Of a stretch of 64,000 bases of DNA, positions 29,063 through 39,088 are shown piece after piece. This DNA is from Prochlorococcus sp. AG-388-F11. GTDB lineage: Bacteria > Cyanobacteriota > Cyanobacteriia > PCC-6307 > Cyanobiaceae. The stretch is from NCBI GenBank assembly GCA_003279845.1, contig QCGP01000002.1:121228-185227 (forward strand), written 5' to 3'. Positions within the stretch are counted from its first letter, which is position 1. Each line of letters begins with the position of its first letter. The notes beneath the pieces are model-generated. The model did no database searches, had not been told where the DNA came from, and saw nothing but the letters and a program-made list of their open reading frames with translations. Both the position numbers and the translations under genes were made by a program.

Positions 29063-30249
29063 CGCAAACAGTTTGAATTTATATTCATTTTCTTCTCCTT
29101 AAACTTTTTAAAAACAAACCACTTAAAATCACCTAGACATACAGGATCAACGAGTCTAAGTAATGCCTCTCTTCTTAAAAGAGCATTTGATAAATCCTCC
29201 TTAAATTCTTTCTGAATTCCATAAAGTCTCTCTGCCAATCCAAGTGCCAACAAAGCCTCTCCTTGTTTAGTTATTCCAACAGTATCAAATCCAAGCGTCT
29301 CAGCATCATTAATTAAAGTTTCTATGCACACATGAGATGTTAAATCGCAATTTCCAGGAGAATCTAGGACATTATTCATCATTTTTTGATTTTTATAAGA
29401 AACTATCGTCCCATCTGAATTCTTAGAGGTATAGTATTTTTTTGCTTCTCTAGCGTAATCAATTATCAATAAAATACCATTATTAATTTTGCCATAAATA
29501 GCTTTTAACCATTTTGAGTTGTCTATATGCCATTCTGTTGTCCATCCTTCATGGGCATCTTCAGGCGGGATAGAGATTCCCAACTCACTTTTAGCAAGTT
29601 CAATACTTTTTTCCAATTCACTTGTAATTGGCATTTCATCAAAAAATAATTTATGAGATTTTTTATCTATAGAAACTGCTTGTCGAAGTAATTTTCCTTT
29701 TGAGAAGGTTATTCTCTCTACTGGCAAAGCATCTAAAACCTCATTTGCAAGAACTATTCCATTTATATTATTTCCCTCTACTTCTTCCAAACCTTTCCAT
29801 AGAATATCAATACCTAAGTTTAAAAATTCCTGCAATTTATTTTTTTGTTTTTCTACCATCCCTTCATTAGGTTCAATAATTACAAAAGAAACTCCTTCCA
29901 AAAAATTCTTGCTATTTTCTAAAAAATATTTAATTAATCCTCTCATAAAGCTTCCATCTCCAGCTCCAAATTCAATTACAGCTAATTTCTGATTATAAAA
30001 AAAACTACTTTTGAACTGAATTAGCCAATCTTCTATTTGTTTGCCAGCCAAAAAAGCAAAATCATCAGATAAAGAGGGTGATGTGACAAAATCTCCTCGA
30101 ACGCCTAAATCCGCTTTGCCGCTGCCGTAATAACCATTAATAGGATCATTTAAAACAAAATTCATAAAGTCATAAAAACTTATAGTCCCACCCATTTTCA
30201 TTATTTTTTTTACTAACCAATCTGGTTTATTCGCGGGTAAGCTATTCAT
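29059..30249 (-). CDS. SAM-dependent methyltransferase, MidA/NDUFAF7 (DUF185) family
   Basis: A 396-aa protein: [20 protein letters not shown] at the N-terminus, [40 protein letters not shown] (SAM-binding motif), [20 protein letters not shown] and [15 protein letters not shown]. These are the conserved blocks of the MidA family, which in mitochondria dimethylates an arginine of complex I NDUFS2. In cyanobacteria a role toward the related NDH-1 complex is plausible but inferred. Confidence 0.88.
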   Translation of the reverse strand: MNSLPANKPDWLVKKIMKMGGTISFYDFMNFVLNDPINGYYGSGKADLGVRGDFVTSPSLSDDFAFLAGKQIEDWLIQFKSSFFYNQKLAVIEFGAGDGSFMRGLIKYFLENSKNFLEGVSFVIIEPNEGMVEKQKNKLQEFLNLGIDILWKGLEEVEGNNINGIVLANEVLDALPVERITFSKGKLLRQAVSIDKKSHKLFFDEMPITSELEKSIELAKSELGISIPPEDAHEGWTTEWHIDNSKWLKAIYGKINNGILLIIDYAREAKKYYTSKNSDGTIVSYKNQKMMNNVLDSPGNCDLTSHVCIETLINDAETLGFDTVGITKQGEALLALGLAERLYGIQKEFKEDLSNALLRREALLRLVDPVCLGDFKWFVFKKFKEKKMNINSNCLR

Positions 30250-30280
30250 CGGCGAAAATATAAAGAGACAAAACTTATTT

Positions 30281-31078
30281 ATGCCTTCAAAGATTAACTA
30301 TTTATTGGGAATATTTCTATCTATATTAGTTTTAATTTCATATAAACCCGTTTTCGCTATAAATAATCCAAATCTCTTACCAGAAGAAAAATCACCAGTA
30401 ATTGATTTAGCTAAAACATTAAGCCCTAATCAGAAAAAATCTTTAGAGGAAAAGCTCAATAATCTAGAAATTGAAAGTGGGTGGAAAATTAAATATTTAT
30501 CTCAGTTTGAGAGTTCTCCTGGTAGTGCAATAAAGGACTATTGGGATTTAGATGAGACAAGTTTGTTGATAGTTGCAGATCCTAGAGGAGGAAATTTACT
30601 GAACTTTAACGTCGGAGAGGCTTATTTTAATTTTATGCCAAGGTTATTTTGGGTTGAACTTCAAACAAGATTTGGTAATCAATATTATGTGAAAGATCAC
30701 GGTGAGGATGGCGCAGTATTGGATGCAATTAATTCCGTAAAGATTTGCCTTGAAAGAGGAGGGTGTCAAGTTGTCCCTGGCCTACCCAAAGAGCAATATA
30801 TATGGACTTTATGTACATCTATTCTTGGTGGTTTAGTAGCAGGTTTCGCATCTGCTCCAAGAAAAGAAGGTCAAGTTATATCAATTGGATTTTTAGCTCT
30901 TCTTTCTCCTTTATGGGGAATGTTATTTGGAATTTTTGGTTTGGCACCAATAATATCCAGAACAAATGATTTATTACCTTTATTTAAAAATGGTTTAGCT
31001 TTTACAGCCGCAGGAATTGCGGGTTATATCTTATCTCAAACATTATTTTCAAGATATGAAAAGCCGAAAAATACTTAA
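30281..31078 (+). CDS. TPM domain protein (Psb32-like), 265 aa
   Basis: The signal-like N-terminal helix ends near SYKPVFA, then a TPM domain (EEKSPVIDLAKTLSPNQKKS, SLLIVADPRGGNLLNFNVGE) and two or three C-terminal helices (TLCTSILGGLVAGFASA, ISIGFLALLSPLWGMLFGIF, FTAAGIAGYILSQTLF). Psb32 in cyanobacteria and TLP18.3 in plants assist photosystem II repair at the thylakoid lumen side. Divergent from the methyltransferase gene. The role is inferred from the family. Confidence 0.8.
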   Translation: MPSKINYLLGIFLSILVLISYKPVFAINNPNLLPEEKSPVIDLAKTLSPNQKKSLEEKLNNLEIESGWKIKYLSQFESSPGSAIKDYWDLDETSLLIVADPRGGNLLNFNVGEAYFNFMPRLFWVELQTRFGNQYYVKDHGEDGAVLDAINSVKICLERGGCQVVPGLPKEQYIWTLCTSILGGLVAGFASAPRKEGQVISIGFLALLSPLWGMLFGIFGLAPIISRTNDLLPLFKNGLAFTAAGIAGYILSQTLFSRYEKPKNT

Positions 31079-31100
31079 AATATGATCAAAATATCTAGTC

Positions 31101-31934
31101 CTAAAAAAATTTATCTTCTTCACAAATTTCACCAGACTCTGAATACCATCGATGTGAAACATGTCTTAATTCCTTTTTTTCAAACTCAATCCATGAAAAG
31201 TTAATTAGTAATTTCCCCTCTTCATCAGTTTTATATCTTGGCACTACAGCAGTGTTGAAATAAAATGTTCCTTTTCTATCAATTTTAAACATCTCTCTGA
31301 AACCAAGATTTCTCTTAAGCCGATTGTGCATATGACCAAAAATTACAAGGTCAACTTTTCTTCTCTTTTGTATTTGAGAAATCGCCACAGACAAATCTCT
31401 ATCTCCCCAATCTAAAGAGGGTAATTTCCAGTCTTTCCCACAAATACTTTTAGGTTCTGAGCCTAAACCCGAAGGGCCAGCATGAGACATAATTATTAAA
31501 GGTATATCTTCAACAGTCTTTTCCGAACATTTGATAATTTTATTTATTGAATCTTGTTCGGAGATAGGTCCATAAAAGCCTTTAACTTCCTTCGAAAGAT
31601 AATAGCCGCCGCCAGAACTACATGGCCTCGCAGATAGTAAATTTATTTGATTATTAAAAACTTTCAAATCCCATGCACAATATTTTCCACCAAGAACTCG
31701 TATCTGCTTTGAGAGAGTTTCCCCTGTAGAATCCTTCCCCCTATCATGATTTCCTAAAATCACAAAAGTAGGAATTTTGATCTCATTGATTTTTTTAATT
31801 ATTTTGACGCTCCCATCAGAAATATCACCAACAAATAAAACAATATTTGGTTTAATAATAGATAAGACTTTCAAGTCTAATTCAGACCATTGACCATGAC
31901 AGTCACCAACAATAGCAATTTTTAAATTTGTCAG
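31101..31934 (-). CDS. Metallophosphoesterase, with an apparent non-ATG start
   Basis: A calcineurin-like phosphoesterase. From the first conventional start (TTG, 31874) it has GDISDG, ILGNHDRG (GNHD), MSHAGPSGLG and VIFGHMHNRL, but lacks the first metal motif. In-frame codons upstream encode IAIVGDCHGQWSE, the missing Asp-x-His motif, and the frame stays open to a TAA at 31947-31949. No ATG, GTG or TTG occurs there, so translation must begin at CTG (31934) or an ATT. I therefore give the CTG, yielding 277 aa with all motifs. Cytoplasmic; substrate unknown. Confidence 0.78.
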   Translation of the reverse strand: MTNLKIAIVGDCHGQWSELDLKVLSIIKPNIVLFVGDISDGSVKIIKKINEIKIPTFVILGNHDRGKDSTGETLSKQIRVLGGKYCAWDLKVFNNQINLLSARPCSSGGGYYLSKEVKGFYGPISEQDSINKIIKCSEKTVEDIPLIIMSHAGPSGLGSEPKSICGKDWKLPSLDWGDRDLSVAISQIQKRRKVDLVIFGHMHNRLKRNLGFREMFKIDRKGTFYFNTAVVPRYKTDEEGKLLINFSWIEFEKKELRHVSHRWYSESGEICEEDKFF

Positions 31935-32037
31935 AATTTTTTCTGTTTAAAGACATATAATCTATTTAGAGATATTCTAAATCCTGACCAGTATAACTTC
32001 TACTGCAAAACAGAAATCAGTTCAAAACGAAGATGTT

Positions 32038-32952
32038 TTGATTGCTGAAATAAAGGAGCGTTGCAAAAAAGCCAATGCAATTATTCTTGCGCACTATTAT
32101 CAAGCTCCAGAGATTCAGGAAATTGCAGATTTTATTGGCGATTCACTAGATCTATCTAGGAAAGCTGCAAATAATAATGCAGATATAATCATTTTTTGCG
32201 GGGTACACTTTATGGCCGAAACCGCAAAAATACTTAGCCCAAATAAAATTGTTCTATTACCAGATATTGACGCAGGATGCTCATTAGCAGACGATTGTCC
32301 CTCAGATAAATTCCAAAAGTTCAGAGAAGAAAATCCAGATCACTATGTCGTAAGTTATATCAATTGTACTGCAGAAGTAAAAGCACAAAGTGATCTGATA
32401 TGTACAAGCAGTAATGCAGTCTCATTAATTAAAAAGATACCTGAAGATAAAAAGATAATATTTGCACCAGATCAAAACCTTGGGAGATGGGTACAGAAAA
32501 ATTCAGGAAGAGATCTTAAATTATGGCCTGGCAGCTGTATTGTTCATGAATCATTTAGTGAAGAAGCACTACTAAAACTAAAATACCAAAATCCAGGATC
32601 AAAAGTAATTGCTCATCCTGAATGTAGTCAAAATTTACTACTTCTCTCGGACTTTATTGGATCAACGAGTAAACTGCTTGATTTCGTAAGTAAAGATCCA
32701 TCTAAAACTTACATGGTATTAACTGAACCTGGAATAATACACCAAATGAAGAAGAAAGAACCTAACAAAATTTTTATTGAAGTCCCCGACATAGAAGGTT
32801 GTAAATGTAACGAATGTCCATATATGAAATTAAATACTTTAGAAAAAATTCTTGATTGTTTGAAAAATAATTCCCCTTCTATCGAACTTGACCCAGAAAT
32901 AAGAAGGAGAGCCTATATACCGATAAAGAGAATGTTGGATATGAGTAATTAA
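32038..32952 (+). CDS. nadA: Quinolinate synthase A
   Basis: A 304-aa [4Fe-4S] enzyme that condenses iminoaspartate with dihydroxyacetone phosphate to quinolinate for NAD synthesis. ILAHYYQAPEIQEIADFIGD, FCGVHFMAETAKIL, PDIDAGCSLADDCP, AHPECSQNLLLLSD and EGCKCNECPYMKLN include the conserved cluster Cys residues. The TTG at 32038 is the first conventional start; an in-frame CTG at 31984 followed by TSITSTAKQKSVQNEDV would add 18 residues and may be the true start. Confidence 0.94.
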   Translation: MIAEIKERCKKANAIILAHYYQAPEIQEIADFIGDSLDLSRKAANNNADIIIFCGVHFMAETAKILSPNKIVLLPDIDAGCSLADDCPSDKFQKFREENPDHYVVSYINCTAEVKAQSDLICTSSNAVSLIKKIPEDKKIIFAPDQNLGRWVQKNSGRDLKLWPGSCIVHESFSEEALLKLKYQNPGSKVIAHPECSQNLLLLSDFIGSTSKLLDFVSKDPSKTYMVLTEPGIIHQMKKKEPNKIFIEVPDIEGCKCNECPYMKLNTLEKILDCLKNNSPSIELDPEIRRRAYIPIKRMLDMSN

Positions 32953-34268
32953 TTTAATGAAAATACTTTATTTTCCTTATTAATTTTTTGGAATGCATTG
33001 AGGTTAGTAGTGTTTGGATTAAATTCACTTATCTGATTATTTCTTTTGATTATATTTATCAGCTCTTTTTCACCAGCTCTATATTGTTTATCTTTTCTAG
33101 TTCCAATTTCTCTTTTAAGAATTGGGTTTATATTCATTTTTACTTCTATGTCTGGAATAATTCCAGATCTGTTTATATCAGTGCCGTTCGGAGTTAAATA
33201 CTTAGCCACTGTAACAGTTAGACCTGAACCATCAACTAATGTTCTCATAGATTGAACTAGACCTTTACCAAACGTTTTCTTCCCAACTAATTTTCCTCTT
33301 TTGTTATCTTGTATTGCACCAGAGACTATTTCACTAGCACTAGCAGAACCCTCATTAACTAAGACAACTAAGGGCTTTTTTGTTAGAGCTTGACCGTTTC
33401 CTCTTTTTGTTTCTTTTAAACCATCTTTACTAACTGTACTTACAATTACTCCTCTGTTAATAAAGTGCCTTGAGATATCAATGCTTGATTCTAATAAACC
33501 TCCTGGATTACTTCTCAAGTCAAGAACATAGCCTGCGACTTTTTTTGTTTCTAAATCTTTAATAGCATCTCTAGTCTCTTTTGATGCATTTGCATTAAAT
33601 TGTTTAATTCTTACATAGCCAATTAGTAAGCCTTTTTTGGTTTGATTGACTTTACTTGATACAGATTTTATTTCAATTTTTTCTCTTGATAAAATCTTAA
33701 AAAAGGACTTAGAATCTCTAAGAATTTCAAGCTTTACTTTAGTACCTCTTTGTCCTCTTATTAATTTCACGGCCTCCTCAATATTCATTCCTTCAGTAGA
33801 AATATCATCTATAGATAATATTTTATCTCTAGCTTTAATTCCAGCATCAAATGCAGGGGTGTCCTCTATGGGAGAAATAATTATTAAATCATCAGATTCT
33901 TTATCTTTAACTATTTGGATCCCAACTCCAGTTAATTCCCCTGAGGTATCAATTCTCATTTGGTTAAATTCCTTAGGTTCTAAAAATCTTGTATAAGAAT
34001 CATCTAAATTAGAAAGCATATCTCTAATCGCATCATATGCTTCATTGCTGTCTGAATATGTTTTTGATAAAACTTCTTTTCTTAGATTAATCCAATTGGA
34101 CTTTTGAAATTTACCGCTTGAATCTAGAAAATCTCTATATACAATTTGCCAAACATGATCGATTACTTCTTTATAACTCTTATCTAAAACTGTTGCTTCT
34201 GCAAAATTATTTAAAAATAGCCCAGAAAATGTTGTCGCAAATAGAATTATAAAATTTTTTTTAGTCAA
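32949..34268 (-). CDS. ctpA: C-terminal processing peptidase (S41 family)
   Basis: A 439-aa protease: signal peptide (IILFATTFSGLFLNNFAEA), PDZ domain (GELTGVGIQIVKDKESDDLI then EDTPAFDAGIKARDKI), and the catalytic domain with DLRSNPGGLLESSID, NEGSASASEIVSGAIQDNKR (Ser nucleophile) and VGKKTFGKGLVQ (Lys). It works in the lumen or periplasm. One cyanobacterial paralog, CtpA, trims the D1 protein of photosystem II; which paralog this is cannot be told from sequence alone. Ends overlapping nadA by 4 bp. Confidence 0.9.
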   Translation of the reverse strand: MTKKNFIILFATTFSGLFLNNFAEATVLDKSYKEVIDHVWQIVYRDFLDSSGKFQKSNWINLRKEVLSKTYSDSNEAYDAIRDMLSNLDDSYTRFLEPKEFNQMRIDTSGELTGVGIQIVKDKESDDLIIISPIEDTPAFDAGIKARDKILSIDDISTEGMNIEEAVKLIRGQRGTKVKLEILRDSKSFFKILSREKIEIKSVSSKVNQTKKGLLIGYVRIKQFNANASKETRDAIKDLETKKVAGYVLDLRSNPGGLLESSIDISRHFINRGVIVSTVSKDGLKETKRGNGQALTKKPLVVLVNEGSASASEIVSGAIQDNKRGKLVGKKTFGKGLVQSMRTLVDGSGLTVTVAKYLTPNGTDINRSGIIPDIEVKMNINPILKREIGTRKDKQYRAGEKELINIIKRNNQISEFNPNTTNLNAFQKINKENKVFSLN

Positions 34269-34345
34269 TTTTTTATCTTCAAAGTATTCTATATTTTTTT
34301 ATTATAAAAAGAATTTATTTATAATTTCAAAAATTTGACAAATCC

Positions 34346-35563
34346 TTAAGGATCAATCCACTTCCCATCATCCTTAATAAGTTGGATTAAAGCATTAACC
34401 CCATCATCTTCAGGTACTCTTTTTATCTCTTCTTTCCTTCTATATAAGGCAATAGTTCCTTTACCTTTACCAACATAACCATAATCTGCATCTGCCATTT
34501 CTCCTGGTCCATTTACTATACATCCCATTATTGCTATATCTAAACCAGTCAAATGTGAAGTAGCGTTCCTCACTTTGTCTACAACTTCTTCTAAGTTGAA
34601 AAGTGTTCTCCCACAACTAGGGCAACTGATATATTCAACCATCGTTTTTCTTAATCCTAAAGATTGCAAAATTGAATAGCAAACAGGAATTTCCTTCTCT
34701 GGGGCCTCTGTTAAAGAAACCCTTATGGTATCTCCTAATCCTTCTGCTAGAAGCGTTCCGATTCCTGCAGTACTTTTAATCCTTCCATAATCACCATCTC
34801 CAGCTTCGGTCACTCCCAAATGCAATGGATAATTATATCCTTCTGAGTCAAGCCTATCTGCAATCATTCTGTAAGCTGCCATCATGACCGGTGCTCTGGA
34901 AGCTTTCATAGAAATAATTATGTTATGAAAATCGAGCTCATCACAAATCTTGACGAACTCCATCGCAGATTCTGTCATTCCCAATGGCGTATCTCCATAA
35001 GTAAAAAGCATCCTCTCAGATAGAGACCCATGATTAACTCCAATCCTTAGAGCTTTGTTTTCAGCCTTTAAAACTTCAACTAAAGGGGTAAATCTTTTAA
35101 GTATTGTTTGTTTAATAGTTTCAAATTCCTCATCTGTATATTCAGTTCTTGTAGGGTCTGATTTTTCAAAAACAAACAATCCGGGATTAATTCTTACTTT
35201 ATCAACATGTTTTGCAACCTCCATTGCAATTTTCATACCGTTATGGTGAACATCAGCGACCAAGGGGGTGTTGATATTATTTTCTAATAATTTTGCTTTA
35301 ATATCTCCTACTGCTTTTGCGTGCGCTAAGGAAGGGACAGTTAATCTTACTATTTCGCAACCTACATCATGAAGTCTTTTGATAGCTAAGTAAGCATTTT
35401 CGACATCCATGGTATCTTCATTTATCATCGATTGAACTCTTACTGGATAGTCACTTCCAATAGCTACATCACCAACCATTACTGTTCTAGTTATCCTTCT
35501 CTCAATATGAGTTGAATATCTTTTGGAGAGACTATTAACCTCTTTTGATTGAGTTAATGACAT
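34346..35563 (-). CDS. ispG: 4-hydroxy-3-methylbut-2-enyl diphosphate synthase
   Basis: A 405-aa [4Fe-4S] enzyme of the MEP isoprenoid pathway (also called GcpE). [77 protein letters not shown] and [20 protein letters not shown] include the three cluster Cys residues ([14 protein letters not shown]). In cyanobacteria ferredoxin supplies its electrons. Length is normal for the family. Confidence 0.96.
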   Translation of the reverse strand: MSLTQSKEVNSLSKRYSTHIERRITRTVMVGDVAIGSDYPVRVQSMINEDTMDVENAYLAIKRLHDVGCEIVRLTVPSLAHAKAVGDIKAKLLENNINTPLVADVHHNGMKIAMEVAKHVDKVRINPGLFVFEKSDPTRTEYTDEEFETIKQTILKRFTPLVEVLKAENKALRIGVNHGSLSERMLFTYGDTPLGMTESAMEFVKICDELDFHNIIISMKASRAPVMMAAYRMIADRLDSEGYNYPLHLGVTEAGDGDYGRIKSTAGIGTLLAEGLGDTIRVSLTEAPEKEIPVCYSILQSLGLRKTMVEYISCPSCGRTLFNLEEVVDKVRNATSHLTGLDIAIMGCIVNGPGEMADADYGYVGKGKGTIALYRRKEEIKRVPEDDGVNALIQLIKDDGKWIDP

Positions 35564-35597
35564 TAAAATTCTTGATATTCAAAAAGGATTCACTAAA

Positions 35598-36101
35598 TTA
35601 TACGGCATATAGTTTACCACTTACATTCTCTAAGTCTTTCAAAGTTAGATGGTAAGGTTTATTGATTTCTTTTGAAGGAAATCTCAACAAATAAGATGGA
35701 TGAAAAATTACCATAATTTCTCTCCCATCTTTTTTAATCCATTGACCTCTTAAATTACTTATAGGATCTTTAACTTCTAAAATAGTTCTCATAGCAGTAG
35801 AACCAGTAAGTAATATAAATTTTGGATCAACTAGCTTTATTTGCTGTAATAACCAAGGTTTATGAATATTAATTTCTCTAGCAGTGGGTTTTCTATTATT
35901 TGGTGGACGACATTTAATTACATTACAAAAATAAACATCCTTTTTATAGTCAATCCCTGCTTGCATTAATAATTCGTTTAATAACTTACCTGATTTACCT
36001 ACATATGGTTTTCCTTCTAAATCTTCCTGTGCTCCAGGAGCCTCACCAATTATTAACAAATCTGAAAATACACTTCCTCTACCAACTACTAACCTTTTCA
36101 C
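35598..36101 (-). CDS. Uracil-DNA glycosylase family 4-like protein lacking cluster cysteines
   Basis: A 167-aa protein with LLIIGEAPGAQEDLEGKPYV (motif A GEAPG), GKSGKLLNELL, FCNVIKCRPPNNRKPTAREI and HPSYLLRFP (motif B). Typical family 4 enzymes have four Cys for a 4Fe-4S cluster, two at the N-terminus and two after the KCRPP region. Here the N-terminus starts directly before GEAPG and the later position is His (NIHKPWL), so at most one conventional ligand remains. It may work without the cluster or be degenerate. GTG start; no upstream in-frame extension supplies the Cys pair. Confidence 0.8.
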   Translation of the reverse strand: MKRLVVGRGSVFSDLLIIGEAPGAQEDLEGKPYVGKSGKLLNELLMQAGIDYKKDVYFCNVIKCRPPNNRKPTAREINIHKPWLLQQIKLVDPKFILLTGSTAMRTILEVKDPISNLRGQWIKKDGREIMVIFHPSYLLRFPSKEINKPYHLTLKDLENVSGKLYAV

Positions 36102-36262
36102 CGAAAATAAAACTTTAAATATTTTTATCTTAAGAACTTAAAACATGAAAATAAAATAGATTAAGAAAATGAACTAAATTAAACCATAGTGTGATAGTTT
36201 TATTTATTCTTAATTTATGCATTTGTCATTTTTAAAAGTCATATTTGAAAAGTCATAAGTCA

Positions 36263-37441
36263 ATGAGTCAAGTTAATTTATCTGATCGGGCACTTTCAAT
36301 TGAGCCTTCTCTTACATTGCAGATAAGTGCTAAAGCAAATCAATTATCTGCAGAAGGAGTAGATATTTGCAATTTAAGTGCAGGAGAACCTGATTTTGAT
36401 GCCCCAAAAGAAGTTATAGAGGCTACAAGTAAAGCTATATTTGATGGATTTACAAAGTATGGGCCCGCAGCGGGGAATTTAGATCTCCGAAAAGCAATTG
36501 CAAATAAACTTCAAACTCAAAACGATTTAAATTATGAATTTGAAAATGTAATGGTCACAAATGGGGCTAAGCAAGCAATATACAATCTTTTCCAAGTCTT
36601 GTTAAATACTGGAGACGAAGTTATTATTCCTTCTCCATATTGGTTAAGTTATCCCCAGATGGTTAGATTGGCGGGTGGGAAGCCAATTTTTACAAATTCT
36701 TCTGCAGAAGATGGATTCAAAATAAACATAAAAGATTTGAAGTCTAAAGTCTCTTCAAAAACTAAATTTATAATTATAAATTCTCCTAATAACCCTACTG
36801 GAAGAGTTATGTCAAAGGAAGAATTATTACAAATTGCCGATTTAGCAAGAGAAAATCCAAATATCAATATTCTATCTGATGAGATTTACGAACTAATCCT
36901 TAAAAAAGAATTTAAACACTACAGTTTATCTTCATTAGCAAATGACTTAAAAGATAGGATTTTCATAATAAATGGATTTGCGAAAGGATGGGCTATGACT
37001 GGCTGGAGGATAGGTTATTTAGTAGGTCCCAAAGATGTAATCAAAGCATCCTCAGCATTACAAAGTCAAAGTACAAGTAATGTTTGCTCTTTCGTTCAAA
37101 AAGGTGCTTTAGAGGCTTTAAAAATTAATAATGAATTTTTCTCAATGATAAATAGCCATTATGATCAAAGAAGAAGTCTTCTCTATGAGGGCCTTAAGAA
37201 TATAAAAGGTATTTATATTGAAGAACCTAATGGAGCATTTTACGCATTTCCAAAATTACCTAACTCTTCAATTACTTCCGTTAATTTCTGCAACAAAGCT
37301 CTTCAAGATTATGGATTAGTTGTCGTACCTGGGAAAGCATTTGGGGCTGACGAATGTATAAGAATTTCTTGTGCCGCTTCAGAGATTAAAATAAAAGATG
37401 GATTAGAAAGGCTTGAAAAAGCAATTTCTAAATATTATTGA
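36263..37441 (+). CDS. aspC: Class I aminotransferase (aspartate aminotransferase-like)
   Basis: A PLP enzyme of about 392 aa. The ATG at 36263 (MSQVNLSDRALSIEPSLTLQ) is preferred over a TTG at 36245. NLSAGEPDFDAPKEV, YGPAAGNLDLRKAIA, INSPNNPTGRV, ILSDEIYE and the lysine motif NGFAKGWAMTGWRIGYLVGP place it in subfamily Igamma, which includes bacterial aspartate and prephenate aminotransferases. It moves amino groups between aspartate (or a close substrate) and 2-oxoglutarate in the cytoplasm. Confidence 0.92.
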   Translation: MSQVNLSDRALSIEPSLTLQISAKANQLSAEGVDICNLSAGEPDFDAPKEVIEATSKAIFDGFTKYGPAAGNLDLRKAIANKLQTQNDLNYEFENVMVTNGAKQAIYNLFQVLLNTGDEVIIPSPYWLSYPQMVRLAGGKPIFTNSSAEDGFKINIKDLKSKVSSKTKFIIINSPNNPTGRVMSKEELLQIADLARENPNINILSDEIYELILKKEFKHYSLSSLANDLKDRIFIINGFAKGWAMTGWRIGYLVGPKDVIKASSALQSQSTSNVCSFVQKGALEALKINNEFFSMINSHYDQRRSLLYEGLKNIKGIYIEEPNGAFYAFPKLPNSSITSVNFCNKALQDYGLVVVPGKAFGADECIRISCAASEIKIKDGLERLEKAISKYY

Positions 37442-37453
37442 TTAAAGACAATT

Positions 37454-38347
37454 ATGATTAATTTAAAATATTTCCTACTAAGTTCATCTTTAATAGTCTC
37501 TTTTTTTTTATCTCCTGTATTTTCAAATCCCAAAGTTTTAAAAGTTGGAGCAATACCTGATCAAAACCAAGATGTTTTGGACAAAAGATTTAATTTATTT
37601 TCAAAAGAATTATCCAAACAACTTGATTTAGAAGTTAAATACATTCCTGTTATTAATTATGTTGCAGCAGTAACTGGATTTAGAACTAAAGATTTAGATT
37701 TGGTTTGGTTTGGCGGTTTATCAGGAGTTCAAGCAAGATTGCAAACACCTAATTCAATTGTCATAGCTCAAAGAAATATCGATAAGGAATTTAAAAGTGT
37801 TTTTATAGTAAACAAAAATTTAGAACTTAACTCAATTTCAAACATTAAAGGACTTAAAAAGCTAAAGAATTTAAGATTTACTTTTGGCTCTGAAAACTCA
37901 ACTTCTGGAAGATTAATGCCAGAATATTTTTTAAATCGAGCAGGGGTAGAAATTAAACATTTTAAAGGAAAAAAAGCAGGTTTTAGTGGTAGTCATGATG
38001 CCACTATAGCTTTAGTTAATAGTGGGGCATTTGATGCTGGAGCTTTAAATAAACAAGTTTGGGAAAACAATCTTAAAAATAATCCCAAAAGAACAAGTAA
38101 TTTAGAATTATTCTGGATCACCCCAGAATATTTTGACTATCATTGGGTAGCTCAAGGGGATCTTGAAAATAGATTCGGGGAAGGGTTTACAAAAAAACTT
38201 AAATCAGTAATTCTAAATTTAGATATAAATCAAAAATCACATAAACAGATTTTAGATATGTTCAATGCAAAAAGATTTATAAATGCAGAAGCAAAACATT
38301 ATAAAAAGATAGAGGAAGTAGGGAGGAAATTAAATAAAATTAGATGA
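37454..38347 (+). CDS. phnD: Phosphonate/phosphite-type binding protein (core PhnD2)
   Basis: A 297-aa periplasmic binding protein: signal peptide ending near LSPVFS, then VLKVGAIPDQNQDVLDKRFN, VINYVAAVTGFRTKDLDLVW and FTFGSENSTSGRLMPEYFLN, GSHDATIALVNSGAFDAGAL. It overlaps phnC by 4 bp. This is the second, core copy in the window and is quite different from the element copy at 15775-16773. Prochlorococcus has a conserved phnDCE whose ligand is proposed to be phosphite or methylphosphonate; the ligand here is not visible in the sequence. Confidence 0.88.
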   Translation: MINLKYFLLSSSLIVSFFLSPVFSNPKVLKVGAIPDQNQDVLDKRFNLFSKELSKQLDLEVKYIPVINYVAAVTGFRTKDLDLVWFGGLSGVQARLQTPNSIVIAQRNIDKEFKSVFIVNKNLELNSISNIKGLKKLKNLRFTFGSENSTSGRLMPEYFLNRAGVEIKHFKGKKAGFSGSHDATIALVNSGAFDAGALNKQVWENNLKNNPKRTSNLELFWITPEYFDYHWVAQGDLENRFGEGFTKKLKSVILNLDINQKSHKQILDMFNAKRFINAEAKHYKKIEEVGRKLNKIR

Positions 38348-39084
38348 ATAATACTCTCTTAGAATTAAAAAATATATCTTATAAATACAAAAATAATCTG
38401 ATTCTAAATAAAGTAAATTTAAAAATAAATTCAGGGGAGAAAATTGCACTTTTAGGTAAAAGCGGTTCAGGAAAAACTACACTTATGTCAATACTTAATG
38501 GCACTATCAAGCCAACTCAAGGTGAGGTTAAATTATTCAATAAAAGTTTCGGGGAATTAGATAGAAAGCATAAAAGTAAGATAACAACTATTTGGCAAGA
38601 TTTAAGATTAATAGAAGATCTCTCTGCAGAACAAAATGTTAATTGTGGACTACTAGCGGAAAACAATTTTTATTTTGCTTTTAAAAATTTGCTGAATATA
38701 AGTTCATTTAAGAAGGCTCATAAATATATGCAATTATGTGGACTTCATAACTCTGTTTACGACAAAAAAATCAGAAAACTATCTGGGGGGCAAAAACAAA
38801 GGGTAGCTATAGCTAGATCATTAATTCAAGAATCAAATATATTACTTGCAGATGAGCCTTTTAATAATTTAGATCCCAAATTGATAGCAACAATTAAAAA
38901 CCTTCTGCTAGAAAATGTAGATAAAAATAATACAAAAAAATCCCCAAAGACGGCATTAGTTGCCTTACATAGATTAGATTTGCTGAACGATTTCGATAAA
39001 GTTATTGGAATAAGGGATGGTAAAATTTTTTTCAATCTTAAAACAAATAACTTAAAGAAGCTTCATTTAAACAAAATATATTAA
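38344..39084 (+). CDS. phnC: Phosphonate-type ABC transporter ATPase (core)
   Basis: A 246-aa ATPase: Walker [18 protein letters not shown]-loop TTIWQDLRLIEDLS, signature KLSGGQKQRVAIARSL, Walker B NILLADEPFNNLDP and a His switch (VALHRLDLL). It overlaps phnD by 4 bp and precedes the permease by 4 bp. It couples ATP hydrolysis to import through the fused permease. Confidence 0.9.
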   Translation: MNNTLLELKNISYKYKNNLILNKVNLKINSGEKIALLGKSGSGKTTLMSILNGTIKPTQGEVKLFNKSFGELDRKHKSKITTIWQDLRLIEDLSAEQNVNCGLLAENNFYFAFKNLLNISSFKKAHKYMQLCGLHNSVYDKKIRKLSGGQKQRVAIARSLIQESNILLADEPFNNLDPKLIATIKNLLLENVDKNNTKKSPKTALVALHRLDLLNDFDKVIGIRDGKIFFNLKTNNLKKLHLNKIY

Positions 39085-39088
39085 TTAG

